From the NCBI GenBank assembly GCA_002375985.1, contig DFNH01000012.1:1-64000 (forward strand): a DNA stretch of 64,000 nt. Reading direction: 5' to 3'. The position numbers and the translations under genes were made by a program. Below the pieces are notes generated by a model that saw only the letters and a program-made list of their open reading frames with translations, ran no database searches and was not told the origin of the DNA. The DNA is from Firmicutes bacterium UBA3572 (GTDB taxonomy: Bacteria; Bacillota; Desulfotomaculia; Desulfotomaculales; Desulforudaceae). Below, piece by piece: positions 34,338 through 43,185 of this stretch (positions are counted from its first letter, which is position 1; the number at the start of each line of letters is the position of its first letter).

Positions 34338-34443
34338 AACCTGCACTCCTTTCCACAGGTAACTCGACATCTACCGCTATTAGCTATCTAGTCTATCATT
34401 AAATAAAAATAATAACGGAGAGATAAGATAACTGATGGCAAAT

Positions 34444-35031
34444 CTATTTCGAGCGGGGTCCACCGCGAATATCCAGGATACGGGTTTCGGTGATTACCAC
34501 ATGCACCGTCCGGTCATGGGCCTCGGGGTAAACGGTCGGACATATCTGAAAGTCGTAAGCCAATCCGATCAGGACCGCATCATCCCTCACCCGGGGCAAA
34601 AACCGGTCGTAGTAGCCACCCCCGAAACCAAGGCGGTACCCCCAGTAATCAAAGGCCAACCCCGGAACCAGAATACAGTCCAGCTCTCCAGGAGGGATTT
34701 CCTCGTAGCGCCTGGGCTGGGGGATGCCATACGGCCCTGACTCTAAGTCAATCGGGTAGCCGGTAATGCGGGCCGCGATCAACCGGCGCCGCTCCCGGTC
34801 GGTGACCGGCACCGCCACCCGCCGGCCGGCGTCAAACGTGGCGCGGATCAAAGCGCCGGTTTGAATCTCGTTACGCACATCCATATAAGCCAGGACGGTG
34901 CCCGCCTCTCGGAAAGCCGGCAGCGCCAGAACTTTCCGGGTGACCGCGGCGCTGGCCCGGGCCACCTCCGCCGGGTTCAGGGACGCCCTAATGCGCATCA
35001 TCGCCATCCTGAGTTCCTGCTTGCGGTCCAT
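34444..35031 (-). CDS. 5-formyltetrahydrofolate cyclo-ligase
   Basis: ATP-dependent conversion of 5-formyl-THF to 5,10-methenyl-THF, returning stored folate to the one-carbon pool. The 195-residue protein has the family landmarks RNEIQT, ILVPGLAFDYWGYRLGFGGG with YYDRFL for ATP/Mg binding, and the N-terminal Lys/Arg helix. It starts immediately after the tsaD stop, so the two are in one transcript. Confidence 0.93.
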   Translation of the reverse strand: MDRKQELRMAMMRIRASLNPAEVARASAAVTRKVLALPAFREAGTVLAYMDVRNEIQTGALIRATFDAGRRVAVPVTDRERRRLIAARITGYPIDLESGPYGIPQPRRYEEIPPGELDCILVPGLAFDYWGYRLGFGGGYYDRFLPRVRDDAVLIGLAYDFQICPTVYPEAHDRTVHVVITETRILDIRGGPRSK

Positions 35032-36048
35032 CTAGCTACAATCCAAAGCAAGGCCGGCGGCCGCATTGAGGTTGAGGGACGAAAACTCACCCCTAAGGTA
35101 CCGGTAGTAGCCCGCACAGGCCACCATGGCCGCGTTGTCGGTGCAGAACACCGGCGGCGGCACGGTGACCTCGAAACCCTCCGCCGCGGCACGGCGCTTC
35201 AATTCCCGGGCCAGTGTCCGGTTCGCAGCCACCCCGCCCGCCAGTAAAATCCGTGCCGGCCGGTGGACACGCGCCGCGGCCATGGTCTTATCGACCAGTA
35301 CGTCCACCACCGCCTGTTGAAACCCGGCCGCCACGTCGGCGGGGTTTATTTCCCGACCTGCCCGCCGGGCCTTTTCGAGGTAATTGATTACCGCAGTCTT
35401 CAAGCCACTGAAACTAAAATCGTAGCTGTCTTCCTCCAGGTAGGCACGGGGAAAAGTTACCGCCGTGGGGTTTCCGTCCCGGGACAGCCGTTCGATCGGG
35501 GGGCCACCCGGGTAACCCAGTCCCATTACCCGGGCTACCTTATCGAAAACCTCGCCCGCCGCGTCGTCGCGGGTACGGCCCAAGAGACGGTAGTCACCGT
35601 AACGTGAGATCAGAATCAGGTCGGTGTGCCCCCCCGAAACGACTAAACAAAGCAACGGAAAAGGGAGATTCGGCTCCACCAGGAAATTGGCGAAAATGTG
35701 CGCTTCCAGGTGGTTGACGCCGATCAGGGGAATATCGAGAGCAAACGCCACCGTTTTGGCCGCCATGAGCCCTACCAGCAGTGAACCGGCCAGGCCCGGA
35801 CCGTACGTTACACAGACCCCGTGCAGGTCTTGAAAACCGATACCGGCCTCGGTCAACGCCTCCTGAAGCACCGGATTGATTACCTCAAGGTGGCGCCGGG
35901 AGGCCACCTCGGGGACCACGCCACCAAACTTGTGGTGTAGATCGGCTTGCGAAGCAATGATGTTGGCCCGCACCAAGAAGCCGTCCTCGACTACCGCGGC
36001 CGCGGTCTCATCGCAGGAAGTTTCAATACCCAGCAAAAGTACGCTCAT
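35032..36048 (-). CDS. tsaD: tRNA t6A threonylcarbamoyltransferase TsaD
   Basis: Transfers the threonylcarbamoyl group to A37 of ANN-decoding tRNAs, together with TsaB and TsaE. The 338-residue ASKHA-fold protein has GIETSCDETAAAVV at the N-terminus, the iron-binding VNHLEAHIFANF motif, SGGHTDLI and the C-terminal CTDNAAMVACAGY. tsaB and tsaE lie 6 kb away in a separate operon in the same window. Confidence 0.97.
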   Translation of the reverse strand: MSVLLLGIETSCDETAAAVVEDGFLVRANIIASQADLHHKFGGVVPEVASRRHLEVINPVLQEALTEAGIGFQDLHGVCVTYGPGLAGSLLVGLMAAKTVAFALDIPLIGVNHLEAHIFANFLVEPNLPFPLLCLVVSGGHTDLILISRYGDYRLLGRTRDDAAGEVFDKVARVMGLGYPGGPPIERLSRDGNPTAVTFPRAYLEEDSYDFSFSGLKTAVINYLEKARRAGREINPADVAAGFQQAVVDVLVDKTMAAARVHRPARILLAGGVAANRTLARELKRRAAAEGFEVTVPPPVFCTDNAAMVACAGYYRYLRGEFSSLNLNAAAGLALDCS

Positions 36049-36133
36049 AGTTTTATATTACCAAAAAACCACGTCTATAGCTATTTACCATGTTCTGCGC
36101 TATTTTAATTTTATTATTTTATTATTCTGGAAG

Positions 36134-36162
36134 TTGCATTTTACCCTTGACTGGGGTATACT
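36134..36162 (+). promoter_or_regulatory. Sigma-A promoter of the zinc-ribbon gene
   Basis: TTGCAT (36134-36139), 17-base spacer, TATACT (36157-36162). This leaves a leader of about 120 bases before the GTG start at 36292, without an assigned structure. Confidence 0.6.
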
Positions 36163-36291
36163 GTTACTGCCTCTAAAGGTTTCAACTTGTGGTGGATCAC
36201 CAGAAGGCTGTCTCTTCTTGAGGGCAAGCTGAACTTGGTGGGACCAGGGTGGACTTTGGAGAGACTCAAAAATCAAGGGGAGATAGCTTTC

Positions 36292-36588
36292 GTGTTCCAA
36301 GACAAAGCACTGCAGTGCAGAGATTGCGGGGCGGACTTCGTGTTCACCGCTGGTGAGCAAGAGTTCTACGCCGAAAAGGGTTTTGAAAATCTGCCGGCCA
36401 GGTGCCCAGAGTGCCGGACGGCCAGAAGGCAAAACCGTAGGGGTTTCGGCGGCCAGCCCCGGCAAATGTACCCGGCCGTCTGTGCCAGCTGCGGCGTGGA
36501 GACCGAGGTTCCGTTCGAACCCACCGGTGTTAAGCCGGTGTACTGCCGGGATTGTTTCCAATCCCAGCGCCAGTACAACTCCCGGTAA
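36292..36588 (+). CDS. Zinc-ribbon protein, two CXXC-CXXC domains
   Basis: 98 residues. The first domain (residues 5-45) is a probable zinc-ribbon of the zf-trcl type: LQCRDCGADFVFTAGEQEFY, EKGF, LPARCPECRTARR. The second (about 60-90) is a CASCGVETEVPF, YCRDCF ribbon as in small Cys-rich proteins of Firmicutes and Chloroflexi. The GTG at 36292 follows AAGGGGAG by nine bases; an upstream open frame to 36187 is not needed. Probably binds two zinc ions; molecular role unknown. Strong terminator downstream. Confidence 0.75.
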   Translation: MFQDKALQCRDCGADFVFTAGEQEFYAEKGFENLPARCPECRTARRQNRRGFGGQPRQMYPAVCASCGVETEVPFEPTGVKPVYCRDCFQSQRQYNSR

Positions 36589-36617
36589 AGGGGTAGGCCA
36601 AGGGTTTGAATGCACAC

Positions 36618-36652
36618 TTTAGCCCCCGTTCCCGAAGGAGCGGGGGCTTTTG
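36618..36652 (+). terminator. Terminator after the zinc-ribbon gene
   Basis: AGCCCCCG, 12-base loop, CGGGGGCT then TTTG. It may also serve the converging dnaE2 gene. Confidence 0.8.
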
Positions 36653-36680
36653 CATGAAGAGGCGGCGGAACTGTTTTTAG

Positions 36681-39600
36681 TTATGCCCATTCCAGGAATT
36701 TTATCTCTTCGGCCAGCACCGACAACGCACCGCCACGGCGCTGCACCCGTCCCCGGACCTCCACCGGTCCGGGGACCGCGAACAGGATCCAGCCGCCGGC
36801 GCGGTAGCAATCTTCCAAAACGGTAACGTCCGCAAGGCCATATTCGTCTTCCAGGGAAAAGAAAACCACCACCCGGCCGCTCTTAGTGGGCGGACGGTGC
36901 GGGCGCACCGGAAGCCCAACCAGGCGCACCGGGGCGCCCTCCGGGCAATCCTCAAGCGCGATGGTGGTCAGGTAGCCCCGGGCTTCCAGAGCGGCACGCC
37001 ACCGGGCCACGGGATGGGGCCCGACATCCAGGCCCAGGATGTGCCGCTCATAGCACCGTTTTTCGCTCGCCGTGAAATCGGGCCAGCCGCCGCCGGGGGG
37101 TTCGTCCGGGAAAAGCCCGCCGTCCACACCCCGCCGTCGCCGGAACCGGACCAGCAGCGCCCGCCGGTTGGGCGCCAACTCATCCAAGGCCCCGCACAGG
37201 ATCAAATTGATCGCCACGTCCTTATCCACCGGCGCCCGGGAAAAGAAATCTTCCGCCGAACGAAACGGTCTTTCGGTCCGGGCGGTCAGGATGATCTCCA
37301 GGTCCCGGGCGGACATCCCCCGCACCTGCGACAGCGGCACACGGATGTTCCCCGCCTCCACGGTAAACCGCGTTCCGCTCCGGTTGACGTCCGGCGGCAG
37401 TAGTCCCACCCCGCGGCTTTTGACCACCGTGCAGAGTGTCCGTGGGCTATAGTAACCCAGGGGCTGGTTAGACAAAAGGGCGGCAAAGTACTCCGCGGGG
37501 TAATGGTGCGCCAGGTAACCGGTGCGGTAGGCGGTTACGGCAAAGGCGGCGGCGTGCGCCTCACAGAACCCGTAACCGGCGTAGCCCCGGAGACAGTCGA
37601 AGATTTCGCGGGCCGTATTCGCCGCCACGCCGCTCGCCACGGCCCTGCGAACGAACTCCTCCCCGATCGCCTCCACCTCCCGCTGGGAACGGTGCTTGCT
37701 GATCACGCGCCGCAGCCGGTCGGCCTCCCCCGGCGTGAAACCGGCGATGGCGGTGGCGATGGCCAGTACCTGCTCCTGGAACAATACCACCCCGTAGGTT
37801 TTCTCCAGGATCGGCTTCAGCCGCGGATGGAGGTAAGTCACCGGCGCGTCTCCCCGCCGCCGGGCAATGTACGGTTCAACCATATTACCCTGGAGAGGTC
37901 CGGGACGGATCAACGCCACGCTGGCGATCACGTCTTCCATTTCCCGTGCCTGCAACCGGGACTGAAGCGCACGCTGGGCCGGGCTTTCCAACTGGAACAC
38001 CCCTATAGTCTTCCCCCGGCCGAACATGGCAAAAGTCCCGGGATCATCCTCCGGGATCCGGTCGTAGTCAAAGTCCAGGGTATGGTGACGCACCGCCGCC
38101 ACCGTATCTTCCACGGCACTCAGCGTACGCAGGGAAAGCAAGTCAAACTTTAAAAGGTCCAATGCTTCCACATCGTCCTTGTCGAACTGGACAACCACCA
38201 CCCCCTTGGCCGCCCATTGAAGCGGCGTCACCGTGACCAACGGTACCCCGCTAATCACCAGCCCGCCCGGATGCGTGCCCAAAAAGCGCGGGAAACCGGC
38301 CACGGCCGCGCAGTACCGGTAGAGCTCCCGGTAGCGCGGTTCCCGGAACCGGGGATCGTGCAGTTCGGGGTAAAAATCCAGGGCCCGCTCGATACCGTCG
38401 GCCGGTACATAGGGGAGCAGCTTGGCCAGACAGTCGATCTCCGCTTCCGGAAACCCCAGGACTTTACCCAGGTCCCGCACGGCAGCCCGAGCCCGGTAGG
38501 TATGGTAGGTGCAGACCCAGGCCGTGTGTTCCTTACCGTAACGGGCGCAGACGTACGCGGAAACCTGGTCCCGGTAGCGGGCGTCAAAGTCGATGTCGAT
38601 GTCGGGCGGTTCGGCCCGTTCGGGACTCAGGAAGCGCTCGAACAAAAGGCCGCGGGCCACCGGATCTACCTCGGTGATCCCCAGGCAGTAAGCGACCGCC
38701 GAATCGGCCGCCGAACCGCGCCCGGCGAAGCGGATGCCCTTTTCCGTCGCGTGGCGCACGATGTCCCAGGCCACCAGGAAGTAGTCTTCGTAACCAAGAC
38801 GAGCGATCACCTCCAGTTCGTATTCCAGGCGGGCGGAAACGGTCGCCGATAATCGTCCGTAACGGCGGGAAGCTCCCGCGAAGGCAAGCCGGCGCAGCAT
38901 CCCCGCCGCACTCTCCCCGTCCGGAACCGGGAAACGGGGCCGGCGACGCTGCTCCAGGTCCAGGGCCGGGCGGCAAGCCTCGGCCAGTTCCAGGGTGTTG
39001 GCCCAAGCCCGCGGGTAGGACCGGAAAAGGGCGCGCATCTCTTCCGGTGCCTTCAGGTAATTTTCGGCATTGAGACGGCGTGCGGGATGAACTTCCTCCA
39101 GATCGGTACCGGTGCGGACACAAGTTAAAAGATCGTGCACCGGGAAATCTTCCCGGGCTGCGTAGTGCACGTTATTAGCAGCCACCGTTTTCAGGCCTAG
39201 TTTCGTCGCCAACTCGCACAGCAGGCGGTTTAGGGTGCGGTTGCCGGGCAGCAAATCCTGGGTCAGTTCCAGGTAAAAGCGCCGTCCGAAGAGCCGCCGG
39301 TACCGCCGCGCCGCCTGTTCGGCCTCCCGGTAGCGGCGGGCCAGTAGCAGGGCGGGCACCTCCCCCCGGCGGCAACCCGAGAGGGCGAAAAGGTTTTGAC
39401 TATACTCCTCAAGCCGGCCGTAACTCACCCGCGGCGCCCCGCGGGGATTATCCAGGTGGGCGGCCGTCAACAACCGGCAGAGATTCGCGTATCCTTCGGG
39501 GCCGTCGGCCAACAGCACCAGGTGAAACCCACCCTCCAGGGTGACCTCGGCACCCTGGAGGGGCTTGAGTCCCGCGTCCATACAGGCTCGATGGAAGCGC

Positions 39601-39740
39601 ACGGCCCCCCCAACATTGTCGTGGTCGGTCAGGGCGAGGGCCGGCATCCCGAAGCGGGCCGCGGCCGCCGCCAGATCCTCGATAGCCGAGGCCCCGTCCA
39701 GAAAGGAAAACGGCGAATGCACGTGCAGGTGTACAAACAC
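36681..39740 (-). CDS. dnaE2: Error-prone DNA polymerase III alpha subunit (DnaE2/ImuC type)
   Basis: 1019-residue C-family polymerase. Order: PHP domain (1-200, HLHVHSPFSFLDGAS), polymerase palm with catalytic Asp residues in PPDIDIDFDARYRD (about residue 385), a second conserved region VIASVALIRPGPLQGNMVEP, helix-hairpin-helix region, and a C-terminal OB fold (GRVVVFFSLEDEYGLADV). It is shorter than replicative DnaE and lacks the beta-clamp/tau C-terminal extension, typical of the mutagenesis type. Co-oriented with DUF6504 and an ImuB-like gene upstream, forming a translesion cassette. The start is GTG at 39740 after AAAGGATGGGA. Confidence 0.9.
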   Translation of the reverse strand: MFVHLHVHSPFSFLDGASAIEDLAAAAARFGMPALALTDHDNVGGAVRFHRACMDAGLKPLQGAEVTLEGGFHLVLLADGPEGYANLCRLLTAAHLDNPRGAPRVSYGRLEEYSQNLFALSGCRRGEVPALLLARRYREAEQAARRYRRLFGRRFYLELTQDLLPGNRTLNRLLCELATKLGLKTVAANNVHYAAREDFPVHDLLTCVRTGTDLEEVHPARRLNAENYLKAPEEMRALFRSYPRAWANTLELAEACRPALDLEQRRRPRFPVPDGESAAGMLRRLAFAGASRRYGRLSATVSARLEYELEVIARLGYEDYFLVAWDIVRHATEKGIRFAGRGSAADSAVAYCLGITEVDPVARGLLFERFLSPERAEPPDIDIDFDARYRDQVSAYVCARYGKEHTAWVCTYHTYRARAAVRDLGKVLGFPEAEIDCLAKLLPYVPADGIERALDFYPELHDPRFREPRYRELYRYCAAVAGFPRFLGTHPGGLVISGVPLVTVTPLQWAAKGVVVVQFDKDDVEALDLLKFDLLSLRTLSAVEDTVAAVRHHTLDFDYDRIPEDDPGTFAMFGRGKTIGVFQLESPAQRALQSRLQAREMEDVIASVALIRPGPLQGNMVEPYIARRRGDAPVTYLHPRLKPILEKTYGVVLFQEQVLAIATAIAGFTPGEADRLRRVISKHRSQREVEAIGEEFVRRAVASGVAANTAREIFDCLRGYAGYGFCEAHAAAFAVTAYRTGYLAHHYPAEYFAALLSNQPLGYYSPRTLCTVVKSRGVGLLPPDVNRSGTRFTVEAGNIRVPLSQVRGMSARDLEIILTARTERPFRSAEDFFSRAPVDKDVAINLILCGALDELAPNRRALLVRFRRRRGVDGGLFPDEPPGGGWPDFTASEKRCYERHILGLDVGPHPVARWRAALEARGYLTTIALEDCPEGAPVRLVGLPVRPHRPPTKSGRVVVFFSLEDEYGLADVTVLEDCYRAGGWILFAVPGPVEVRGRVQRRGGALSVLAEEIKFLEWA

Positions 39741-39758
39741 CCAATCCCATCCTTTCCC

Positions 39759-39787
39759 AAAAGGGGACAGGCATGTTTTATGGATAA
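39759..39787 (+). repeat. GGGGACAGGCATGTTTT repeat, copy A
   Basis: AAAAGGGGACAGGCATGTTT followed by TATGGATAA. It is the same unit as copies at 44395-44441 and 49600-49646, here in the opposite orientation. Lies between dnaE2 and the DUF6504 gene. Confidence 0.75.
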
Positions 39788-39818
39788 CACGCCCTTTTTG
39801 TGGATAACAAAACCGCTA

Positions 39819-40061
39819 TCAATCGTAAATCTTATACAGATACCATTCTCCCTGGTCGGCGTAAAGCTCATAAACGCCGCCGGATTCGGCCTCCACCCGG
39901 TAAAATATTTTCTCGGTCTCCCCGGCCCACCAGCGCCCCGCCTCTTTCCAGACGTCCTCAATCCGCACTACCCGGCGTTTCCCTCGCTCCCAGCAAAAAC
40001 CGGCAGGACGCCCGCCGGAATCGGTAACCACGGCCACCGGCCGGTCAACGATCCTGGGCAT
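39819..40061 (-). CDS. DUF6504-type protein of the mutagenesis cassette
   Basis: 80 residues, mostly beta strands, with a characteristic pattern: PRIVDRPVAVVTDSGGRPAG, then VEDVWKEAGRWWAGE-like WW motif and YRVEAESGGVYELY. Domains of this type sit at the C-terminus of ImuB-like proteins or as separate genes between imuB and dnaE2. It overlaps the ImuB-like gene by 17 bases, so translation is coupled. Function unknown; perhaps a partner-binding module. Confidence 0.7.
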   Translation of the reverse strand: MPRIVDRPVAVVTDSGGRPAGFCWERGKRRVVRIEDVWKEAGRWWAGETEKIFYRVEAESGGVYELYADQGEWYLYKIYD

Positions 40062-41106
40062 CGCCCGACCACCGCGCCGTCACCAGCCGACCCCGAAACG
40101 GGTCGTACAAGGCAAGCATCTGTTCCCGGCGCCTTACCGGTAGCCGGAGATCCCGGCCGCGTACAAGACGGCCGGGATACCGGGCACCCAGGGCGGTCAC
40201 CACCCGCGCCAGCCCGTCCGCTGCCTGGACCTCCGGGGAGAAAAGGCTGACCTGCCCGGGTTCCAGGCGGTACAGCGCCGAGGCCGTCACCCGCAGTTCA
40301 TCCACCGGCCTGTTGACCGGTAAGCTATCCAGAAGCAGCAACAACTGCTGGATCATCCGCTCCGGATCAGGGGCTACATGGGTCGGGAACCGGCGCTCAC
40401 CCGCCCGCCGATCTCCTCCGTCCAGCTCCAGTTCCAGGCACAGACATCTATAACCCTTGGCCTCCCGCCGCAACCGGGCGACCAGGTAGCGGGCACCTGC
40501 GGCCAACGCGGCCTCCAGCACCGGACGCCGGGCCACCCCTCCGAGCACGCGACGCCACGTAAAATCGGGCGGGGGATAAAGTGGCCGGACCCGCTGTGGG
40601 TCAACGCCCTGGCTGTGAGCGGCGATCAGGGCGGCGGACGCGCCGAAATACGCCCGCAGTTCGCGCTCTCCGATCCGGGCCACGTCACCGGCGGTGGCCA
40701 GACCCAGGTTCCGGAGCACCAGGCGTGTTTTCTCTGGGAGGGTCCACAACAGTTCCACCGGCAGGGCGGAAACAAACGCGGCCTCCGCTCCGGGTGCCAC
40801 CGCGAAAACCAGTACTCCACTACCCGGCATCCGGACTTGAACTAACCCCGGTAAACGGCCCAACTGCCGCGTCCCGGCCAAAACTGCCGCCCGGGCCAAC
40901 AGCCGGTTACTCCCGATTCCAACCACCAAACAGAAACCGGCGTGCCCCAACTCCCTTAGCAGTTTCCGAACCTTCTGCCGGGAAATTTCTAGAAACACAC
41001 TTCCGGATGGTTCAGGCTCAATCACAGGGGTGAAATTGGCTAAAAAATTAAGAAGCCCGGGCTTCTCTCCCTGCTGTTGCTGTTGCAGATAAACCACCCG
41101 TACCAA
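40045..41106 (-). CDS. imuB: ImuB-like Y-family polymerase homologue lacking catalytic residues
   Basis: 353 residues aligning with Y-family polymerases from the end of the palm onward. The usual SIDEA motif is replaced by EPSGSVFLEIS, and the first 90-100 residues with the other catalytic Asp are missing, so it cannot polymerise. Retained are GIGSNRLLARAAV (thumb), the helix-hairpin-helix region and the little-finger domain. This is the ImuB pattern: a scaffold that links DnaE2 to the clamp. A Gln run (QQQQQ) lies at residues 8-12. No GAAC-N4-GTTC LexA box was found upstream. Confidence 0.78.
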   Translation of the reverse strand: MVRVVYLQQQQQGEKPGLLNFLANFTPVIEPEPSGSVFLEISRQKVRKLLRELGHAGFCLVVGIGSNRLLARAAVLAGTRQLGRLPGLVQVRMPGSGVLVFAVAPGAEAAFVSALPVELLWTLPEKTRLVLRNLGLATAGDVARIGERELRAYFGASAALIAAHSQGVDPQRVRPLYPPPDFTWRRVLGGVARRPVLEAALAAGARYLVARLRREAKGYRCLCLELELDGGDRRAGERRFPTHVAPDPERMIQQLLLLLDSLPVNRPVDELRVTASALYRLEPGQVSLFSPEVQAADGLARVVTALGARYPGRLVRGRDLRLPVRRREQMLALYDPFRGRLVTARWSGDAQDR

Positions 41107-41539
41107 CGGTCCAAAAACCCCTCACCGGAAAGCATTAACTTAATTATCAGCCACTTACGTTATTTACGTAAAACACCGAGGATTCTGGTGAAAGGCGATT
41201 ACAGGCAGCATGAACGTTTTAAGCCTTACTTACGACTGATAACGCGGTTTATAACCACGGGCACCTGCAAAAAATTTCAACGAGCAGCTCCTGCAAATAG
41301 CAGTCAAATAAATATACCCCCGCAGGGGGCTCATAAAGGGTTTTAGAAGAAGTGCACAGTTTAGTGTACCCTCCGCCCCTAATTTAACAGTGATAAACGC
41401 CTGGTCAACACTCGCATTAAATTAACAACCGGCGCGCGGCAACACTCGCCGGTCCCTAAAAACAAACTAGGCCGCCTTTGGCGCACCCGTTTTGCAGATG
41501 ATCCCCGCCCGGCCTTGGTATTACTGGTTTCTCGGGCCT
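41107..41539. other. Gene-free stretch with a possible rimI terminator
   Basis: No gene is seen. Bases 41428-41453 hold AACCGGCG...CGCCGGT, which on the minus strand is followed by TTGTTAATTT and could terminate the thiL-tsaE-tsaB-rimI transcript. A CCCCC-GCA-GGGGG hairpin lies at about 41317-41329. Confidence 0.4.
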
Positions 41540-42019
41540 TTATCCCCGCAAATCGTCCTTCCACATGATAATGGCATCCTCGTTGTTGTCTTGATAGTAC
41601 TTGGGGCGGACGCCGCGCTCTACAAACCCGAGATCTTTATAGAGATGGCGGGCCGCGTGGTTTGACGGCCGGACTTCAAGAGTCATCCGGCGCCCTCCCC
41701 TGACTATCGCCCGGCGCATCAGTTCGAGGAGCAAACGCCGCCCCAGACCACGGCCCCGATAGGCCGGGTGCACAGCAACATTGGTAATGTGGGCGTCCTC
41801 CAGCACCATCCACATTCCCCCGTAGCCCAGCACTCTACTACCGACCACCGCCACGATGTATTCGGCAAGTTCGTTATAAAAAATCTCGAATTCAAAGGTC
41901 TGCCGGGGCCAGGGGGTGGGAAAAGATTGTTTCTCAATCTCCATCACCTGATCCAGGTGCTGCGGGCCCATATTCTCAAACCTTATTTCCGGGTACTTGT
42001 ACTCCACGGCTTTAGCCAC
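41540..42019 (-). CDS. rimI: Ribosomal-protein-alanine N-acetyltransferase RimI
   Basis: GNAT-family acetyltransferase expected to modify the N-terminus of ribosomal protein S18 or similar. 159 residues with the acetyl-CoA loop AYRGRGLGRRLLLEL and the EVRPSNHAARHLYKDLGF motif, PYYQDNNEDAIIM-like end. The GTG at 42019 overlaps the tsaB stop by eight bases and has GAGGTG just upstream; the much longer open frame to 42454 overlaps tsaB entirely and is rejected. The rimI-tsaB-tsaE order is a common linkage. Confidence 0.9.
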   Translation of the reverse strand: MAKAVEYKYPEIRFENMGPQHLDQVMEIEKQSFPTPWPRQTFEFEIFYNELAEYIVAVVGSRVLGYGGMWMVLEDAHITNVAVHPAYRGRGLGRRLLLELMRRAIVRGGRRMTLEVRPSNHAARHLYKDLGFVERGVRPKYYQDNNEDAIIMWKDDLRG

Positions 42020-42728
42020 CGCGCACCTCACCCCGGTGCCGCCTTTGCCAAACCAATTCCGCCGCCGAAGGGCGAAGGTACTCCGGGACAAGAGTACAGG
42101 CATCCAGTCCCCGACCACCCTGCAAGCGTCTGCGACCCAGACCAGCCACCACGGCACCCCGCGGATAATTGAGTTCCGGGGGACAAAAGCAGGCCCGGCT
42201 GCCCAGTTTGCGGCCGAGCTGTTCGTGGTAGATTTCCACGGCCTCGCCCACGAAACACAGGGTCCGCCCGTCGTTTCCGACCGTCTCCAGCAATCGTTCC
42301 ACATCCAGGGAAGCAGGCGGGAAAATCTCCCGCGGAACGTCGTCGCCGCAGTCATACAGCGCGGCGTAAACCTCATCCCGGCGGGCCGGCACCAGGGCCC
42401 AGACCGGCCCGGCACCCTGCAACGGGTAAACCAGGGCTTCCAATGTCGACACACCTACCACCGGAACGTTCAGTACCTGGGCCAACGTTTTGGCTACGGT
42501 CATACCGATACGCAAGCCGGTAAAAGACCCGGGACCGGATACTACGGCGATGCCGTCCAGCTCTTCCAACGATAAACCGGCTTCAGCCAACAGGTCCTCG
42601 ATCAGCGGCAGCAGCCGCACCGAATGGATTTTTCGCCCGCGAACCGCACGTTCAGCCATTACACCTTCTTGGTCTACAATACCGACGCTACATACCGGCC
42701 CGGCGGTTTCCATTCCCAGGACGTTCAT
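42012..42728 (-). CDS. tsaB: tRNA t6A biosynthesis protein TsaB
   Basis: Inactive ASKHA paralogue that holds TsaD in the t6A complex. 238 residues with NVLGMETAGPVCSVGIV at the start and the hallmark VVSGPGSFTGLRIGMTVAKT. The start lies 41 bases inside tsaE and the end overlaps rimI, so the three are tightly coupled. Confidence 0.94.
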   Translation of the reverse strand: MNVLGMETAGPVCSVGIVDQEGVMAERAVRGRKIHSVRLLPLIEDLLAEAGLSLEELDGIAVVSGPGSFTGLRIGMTVAKTLAQVLNVPVVGVSTLEALVYPLQGAGPVWALVPARRDEVYAALYDCGDDVPREIFPPASLDVERLLETVGNDGRTLCFVGEAVEIYHEQLGRKLGSRACFCPPELNYPRGAVVAGLGRRRLQGGRGLDACTLVPEYLRPSAAELVWQRRHRGEVRGG

Positions 42729-43182
42729 ACTCCTTCAGCTCCTCCACCAGCGCGGCATAGTGCGCGCCCCGGGGTTCAAACCGTAATAGGCGCCTGCTCT
42801 CACCGTCAGGTTTTACGTAGATGTTCAGCCGCCCGGAGGGCAAAAAGTCCTCCACCCGGTCGGCCCACTCGATGAAAACCACGCCCTCGCCAAAAAAATA
42901 TTCCTCATAACCCAAGAAAACCAAGTCTTCCGGCCCTTCTAAGCGATAGGCGTCCAAGTGATAGAAAGGCAGCCGCCCCTGGTATTCCCGAATCAGAATA
43001 AAGGTGGGGCTGGTCACCTGTTCGGTCACACCCAATCCCCGGGCCACGCCCTGGGCCAAAACCGTCTTTCCGGCGCCAAGGTTACCGTACACGCACAGAA
43101 TGTCTCCCGGTTTCGCCATCCGGCCCAACTGCTCGCCCAAGTATCTGGTTTCTTCCGCCGAACCGGTTGTCAGCACTAGCAT
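42688..43182 (-). CDS. tsaE: tRNA t6A biosynthesis ATPase TsaE
   Basis: P-loop ATPase of the t6A pathway. 164 residues with Walker A GNLGAGKT, the switch VTSPTFILIREY, and the HLDAYRLEGPEDL and VVFIEWADRV motifs typical of TsaE. A C-terminal Arg/Gly-rich tail overlaps the tsaB start. Four bases separate it from thiL upstream. Confidence 0.94.
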   Translation of the reverse strand: MLVLTTGSAEETRYLGEQLGRMAKPGDILCVYGNLGAGKTVLAQGVARGLGVTEQVTSPTFILIREYQGRLPFYHLDAYRLEGPEDLVFLGYEEYFFGEGVVFIEWADRVEDFLPSGRLNIYVKPDGESRRLLRFEPRGAHYAALVEELKEYERPGNGNRRAGM

Positions 43183-43185
43183 TTT

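Noticed and set aside
41107..41300. LexA box upstream of the mutagenesis cassette
   Set aside because: No GAAC-N4-GTTC or close variant was found upstream of the ImuB-like gene, so SOS control is not claimed.
41540..42454. 304-codon version of rimI
   Set aside because: The extra 145 codons are an out-of-frame reading of tsaB; the GTG at 42019 has a ribosome site and the normal coupling overlap.
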